Shown here in pieces: positions 60,802 to 64,000 of a stretch of DNA of 64,000 bases (the stretch's first letter is position 1; every line of letters starts with the position of its first letter). Made by a program: the position numbers and the translations under genes. Source of the stretch: Cryptomeria japonica (Eukaryota; Streptophyta; Pinopsida; Cupressales; Cupressaceae); NCBI RefSeq assembly GCF_030272615.1, contig NC_081412.1:671114852-671178851 (forward strand), in the 5' to 3' direction. The notes below the pieces were generated by a model. That model was not told where the DNA came from. It ran no database searches and was given only the letters and a program-made list of their open reading frames with translations.

Positions 60802-62307
60802 ATGGCACATAAATTGACTATCTCTATCTTTGAAAGATCTAACTATGGCTTTTCAAAAGTGAAGATTAGAGACTATCTGATCTCCTTGGGTTACAATACT
60901 TGTAAGGCTAGGGAAACTAAGTATGTTCAACCAGCAAATGGTCTTACCACTCGTGATGAGATTCAATCTTATGAAGGGAATGAAAAGGCAAGTTATGCAA
61001 TCTTTAGTGCTTTATCAAAACCTGAATTGACAAAGGTTATTTCATTGAATACTGCTTATGAGGTCTAGAAAAAGTTGAAAGATATCTAAGAAGGAAATGA
61101 AAGAGTCAAATTATCAAAGAAGCTAACAGCTAAGTGCAAATATGAAAATTTGAAAATGGAAGGAGTGAGACATAACAAGCTATTTTCACAAGATTGATAG
61201 TGTGGTAAATGAAATCAAAGAAGTTGGTGGTACGTTGATAGATGAAGACATAATTGAGAAGATTCTAATGTTCCTACTGGAGAGCTACAATGACAAAATC
61301 TTGGCTATTGAAGAAACCTATGATCCAAAGAAGTTCACTAGAGAGTAGCTATATGGTACTATATTAGAATTTTAGATAAGGAAGTTTGGAAAAGACAAAG
61401 CTAAGACTGAATCTAAGTTTAAAGAATCTAAGGAAGATCTAGAAAATAAAAGTTCACATGAGATGGAAGCAAACTTTGTGAGGAAACTAAAGAAAGACAC
61501 CAACAAATACAAAGGTATATTACCTCTTAAATGCTTTAGATGTGGAAAGATTGGTCATGTTACTAATAGTTGTCTAAAGAAAGGTTCAAGTCAAAAATCT
61601 CGAGAAGGTAAAGGAAATTTTAACAAGAGAGCTTATTATGTCAAAGATGATGTCAGTATTTTAGATGATGAATCGGATTATGAAGATGGTGTTTGCTTGT
61701 TTTTGTAGAAAAAAATAAACCTAAGATTGATATTCCTAAGACTATTACTACTATTTTACATGTAATAAGAGATACAAATGAATGGTTGATTGATAGTGGT
61801 TGTTCAAATAATATGATTGGTGATCAAAGTAAGTTTGTAAAACTTGAGAAGTATGATGGTGGTTATGTTAGATTTAGAGATGATCAAATAGCATAGATTA
61901 TGGGAATTAATTCTATTTCTTTTGATCGAAAGCATAATACTGACAATGTTTACTATGTGAAGGGTTTGCATCATAACTTTTTGAGTGTTGGATAGATGTG
62001 AGAAAATAGTTATAATGTCATTTTCAGGATGATGGTTGTGAGATCTGGAAAGGATCCAAAATTGTTATTGCTATAGGAAAGAGGACTGATGGAAACATGT
62101 ATCTATTGGAAGGAGTTGCAAAGCACCATTTGTTATCTTAGATCAATGATAGCTACCACTGGTATAAGAGGATGTGTCATGTCAACTTTGACAAGTTGGT
62201 AAAGATGAGTTCATTAAGGGCAATGAGAGATCTATCAAGGCTGAGGAAATTGGATGGCAATATATGCAAAGAATGTCAAGTTGGAAAGTAGACGAAAGGA
62301 AGTGTAG
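60802..62307 (+). pseudogene. Copia C gag-protease-preintegrase fragment
   Basis: The ATG at 60802 (MAHKLTISIFERSNYGFSK) begins a gag related to Copia A, with a stop at 61068. The zinc knuckle CFRCGKIGHVTNSC (61540-61580) is complete. The protease motif WLIDSGCSNNM is at about 61783, followed by HNTDNVYYVKGLHHNFLSVG and then WYKRMCHVNFDKLVKMSS and NICKECQVGK. Many stops. The fragment ends abruptly where a new TG... LTR starts at 62308, so integrase, RT and RNase H are missing from the window. Confidence 0.82.
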
Positions 62308-63548
62308 TGTCGTAAAATTGTGACCGTAGAAATTTTAGACCACATTAGGTTCCTCACGCATGCAAGATCAAATCCCTAGGCCTGATCGGAGACCAGAGAT
62401 CGCTCAGCCCTCAGAATCTGCTTCTCCCCTTTCCTCCACACCACCTTGTCTACACTTTGCCTTGAAGAAAAGGGAAGGATAGGGCATGGCACCCCTTTCC
62501 CCACTAGGACAGGGGTGTGGCATTGTTGTCCTCCCAGGACAGGGGCGTGACGCCCCTATTCCTGCCCTATTTTAGGGTAGGACCCTTGCTTGAGTCTGCA
62601 TTGTGGGTTGTGCATTGGGCATGAAACCTTCCTCGATGTCAGCCGATGATTAAAATCAACTTCATTAACCCTAATTGATGAATATAAATGTTGCATTCGC
62701 TTTCCCATTTGCATAACAAGAGGCATCCATAAGCACATGAGATCACACAATCAAGCATTTAAGAGCATTCAAGCATCCCTTTCAAGCATTGAGCATCTCA
62801 AGTCTCCCTTCAAGGTTAGGTGTTGCATTCAAGTCAATGATTCAACCATTGAAGAGGAGATCCATTTCAACATTCAACTTCATTCAAGCAATTCTATCAA
62901 CATCTCTATCGCAACCTCCCTTGAGGTGAATTACATTTCAGTCTTTCATTTACATTTACTTGCAAGTACTTTCTTTCATTACTTGGTTAATTCCAAAACT
63001 GGGGTTTGACTTGAAGGCAAACTCCCAATCCCAACCCCTTTTCCTCTCTTTTTTGTGTGTAGGTTGTAGGTGTGCATCTATACTTTTGGATTTGGACTCC
63101 ATTTGCAGAGGTAGAAAAACCCTTTTCTATTTGCAAATTTTTTGAAGGACTGTGTACATTCCCGACATGGTCCGGACAATGTTTTCTCAAATTCACAGGG
63201 CAACTTCATCTCAACATTTTATTGCCAGATCCAGGTGTACAGTTTCATCCCATATCATGATCTTGAGTATAATCACTTCTTTGTCACTTTTACGCTTGGT
63301 TTTGATACAAAATTTCATCAATTCTTTTCTATTAAAAGAAGAGGGGATCAATTCATCATTCTCATTTCATTTAGAATTGAATCTTCTTCCTTGGAGGTTG
63401 AATCTAGTGAATTCTTCCTCCCCTCTTCCAATGTAATGGGTGAAAAGTATTTGAAAGGAAATCCACAGTGAAACTCTCATATCTCTTTAGAGGGAAAGGG
63501 TAGCATTCCTCTTGATCTCCCTTTCACATCACCTTTTCCACCATTACA
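62308..63548 (+). repeat. Probable 5' LTR of a Gypsy element continuing past the window
   Basis: It begins TGTCGTAAAATTGTGACC exactly where Copia C homology stops, and ends CACCATTACA. The next bases are TTT and then TGGTGAACCCAACGTC (63552 onward), which looks like a Gypsy primer-binding site. No second LTR is available to confirm it. Confidence 0.6.
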
Positions 63549-64000
63549 TTTTGGTGAACCCAACGTCTTGCATTATTTCCTTTGAACAAAATTGCATATT
63601 TTTCATTTACAAGTTTACTTTTTCTACAAACTTAGTGGTTAAATCATTCAAACCCCTAGTTTTTAAAATTAAAATTGGACTTGTGATTTGTAGAAATTGC
63701 TTGTTGTTATCTTAGATCTAAAAATTGCTTTATTGTAAAATTCAATTTCCATTTTGTCTTGTTCAATTTTCAAAATCAAATTTACAAAATTAAGTGGTTA
63801 ATAGTTAAAACCCCAATTTTCAAAAATCATCTCGAACTTGTGCAAAAATTGGATTTCCATTTAATTTTCAGATTTGTGATTGTTCTTAGACTTTTTCGTC
63901 ATTCCTACAATTCAAAATTTCAATTTCCCTCCTTTTTCCAAAATTCAAATTTAAAAAATTAATTGGTTAGATCTTGAAACCCTAATTTTCAAATTTAATT
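63549..64000 (+). other. Leader of the probable Gypsy element
   Basis: Primer-site-like motif, then AT-rich sequence with repeated TTTTCAAAATTCAAATTT-like phrases. No ORF reaches a recognisable gag before the window ends. Confidence 0.4.

Overview
This is a repeat-dominated plant nuclear window, most likely from a gymnosperm. The reasons are layered LTR retrotransposons, a Gypsy element with very long LTRs, AT-rich filler, plant-type SWIM/MULE and LRR coding remnants, and a block that looks like plant mitochondrial DNA. No intact host gene was found. Assignment to a conifer is an inference from style, not proven by any one locus.

Layout, left to right. (1) 1.5-2.3 kb: a degenerate charged ORF. 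(2) 2386-9438: an old, broken Copia element (Copia A) on the minus strand. (3) 10.5-11.7 kb: the leucine-rich-repeat end of a decayed TIR-NBS-LRR-like gene. (4) 11740-24690: a 12.95-kb Mutator-like element (MULE) inserted into the last codons of that LRR gene. It has about 97% identical 170-184 bp TIRs, a 9-bp target duplication, and a 15-exon transposase gene on the minus strand that splices by hand to an uninterrupted 967-aa frame. Its upstream region is duplicated, and a dead LINE and two compound microsatellites sit inside it. (5) 25842-32581: a young, structurally complete Copia element (Copia B) with a 1355-aa gag-pol ORF, LTRs differing at about 2 of 480 positions and a perfect TSD. It lies in the opposite orientation inside an older Copia integrase fragment. 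(6) 36726-37169: a solo LTR of the Copia B family inside a microsatellite.

(7) 37325-58945: a three-layer nest. A mitochondrial-like block carries a Tourist/Harbinger-type MITE (TAA duplications), which is split by a 19.75-kb Gypsy element (TSD GGTCC). The Gypsy LTRs are 5.3 and 6.0 kb. Each copy has a different large internal deletion, and adding each deletion back gives about 7.2 kb for both. The LTRs carry a long ORF in the same sense as gag-pol, and a 61-bp tandem repeat. The internal region encodes gag, protease, an extra RNase H placed before the RT, RT, a catalytically degraded Ty3-type RNase H, and integrase, all with stops and frameshifts. (8) 59771-62307: the 5' part of a third Copia (Copia C) on the plus strand. 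It is cut off at 62308, where another probable Gypsy LTR begins and runs out of the window.

The strongest leads are the MULE transposase, whose C-terminus is built from tandemly duplicated symmetric exons, and the giant coding LTR of the Gypsy family with its unusual RNase H order. All boundaries and splice sites were read by eye from the sequence. No alignment or database search was run.
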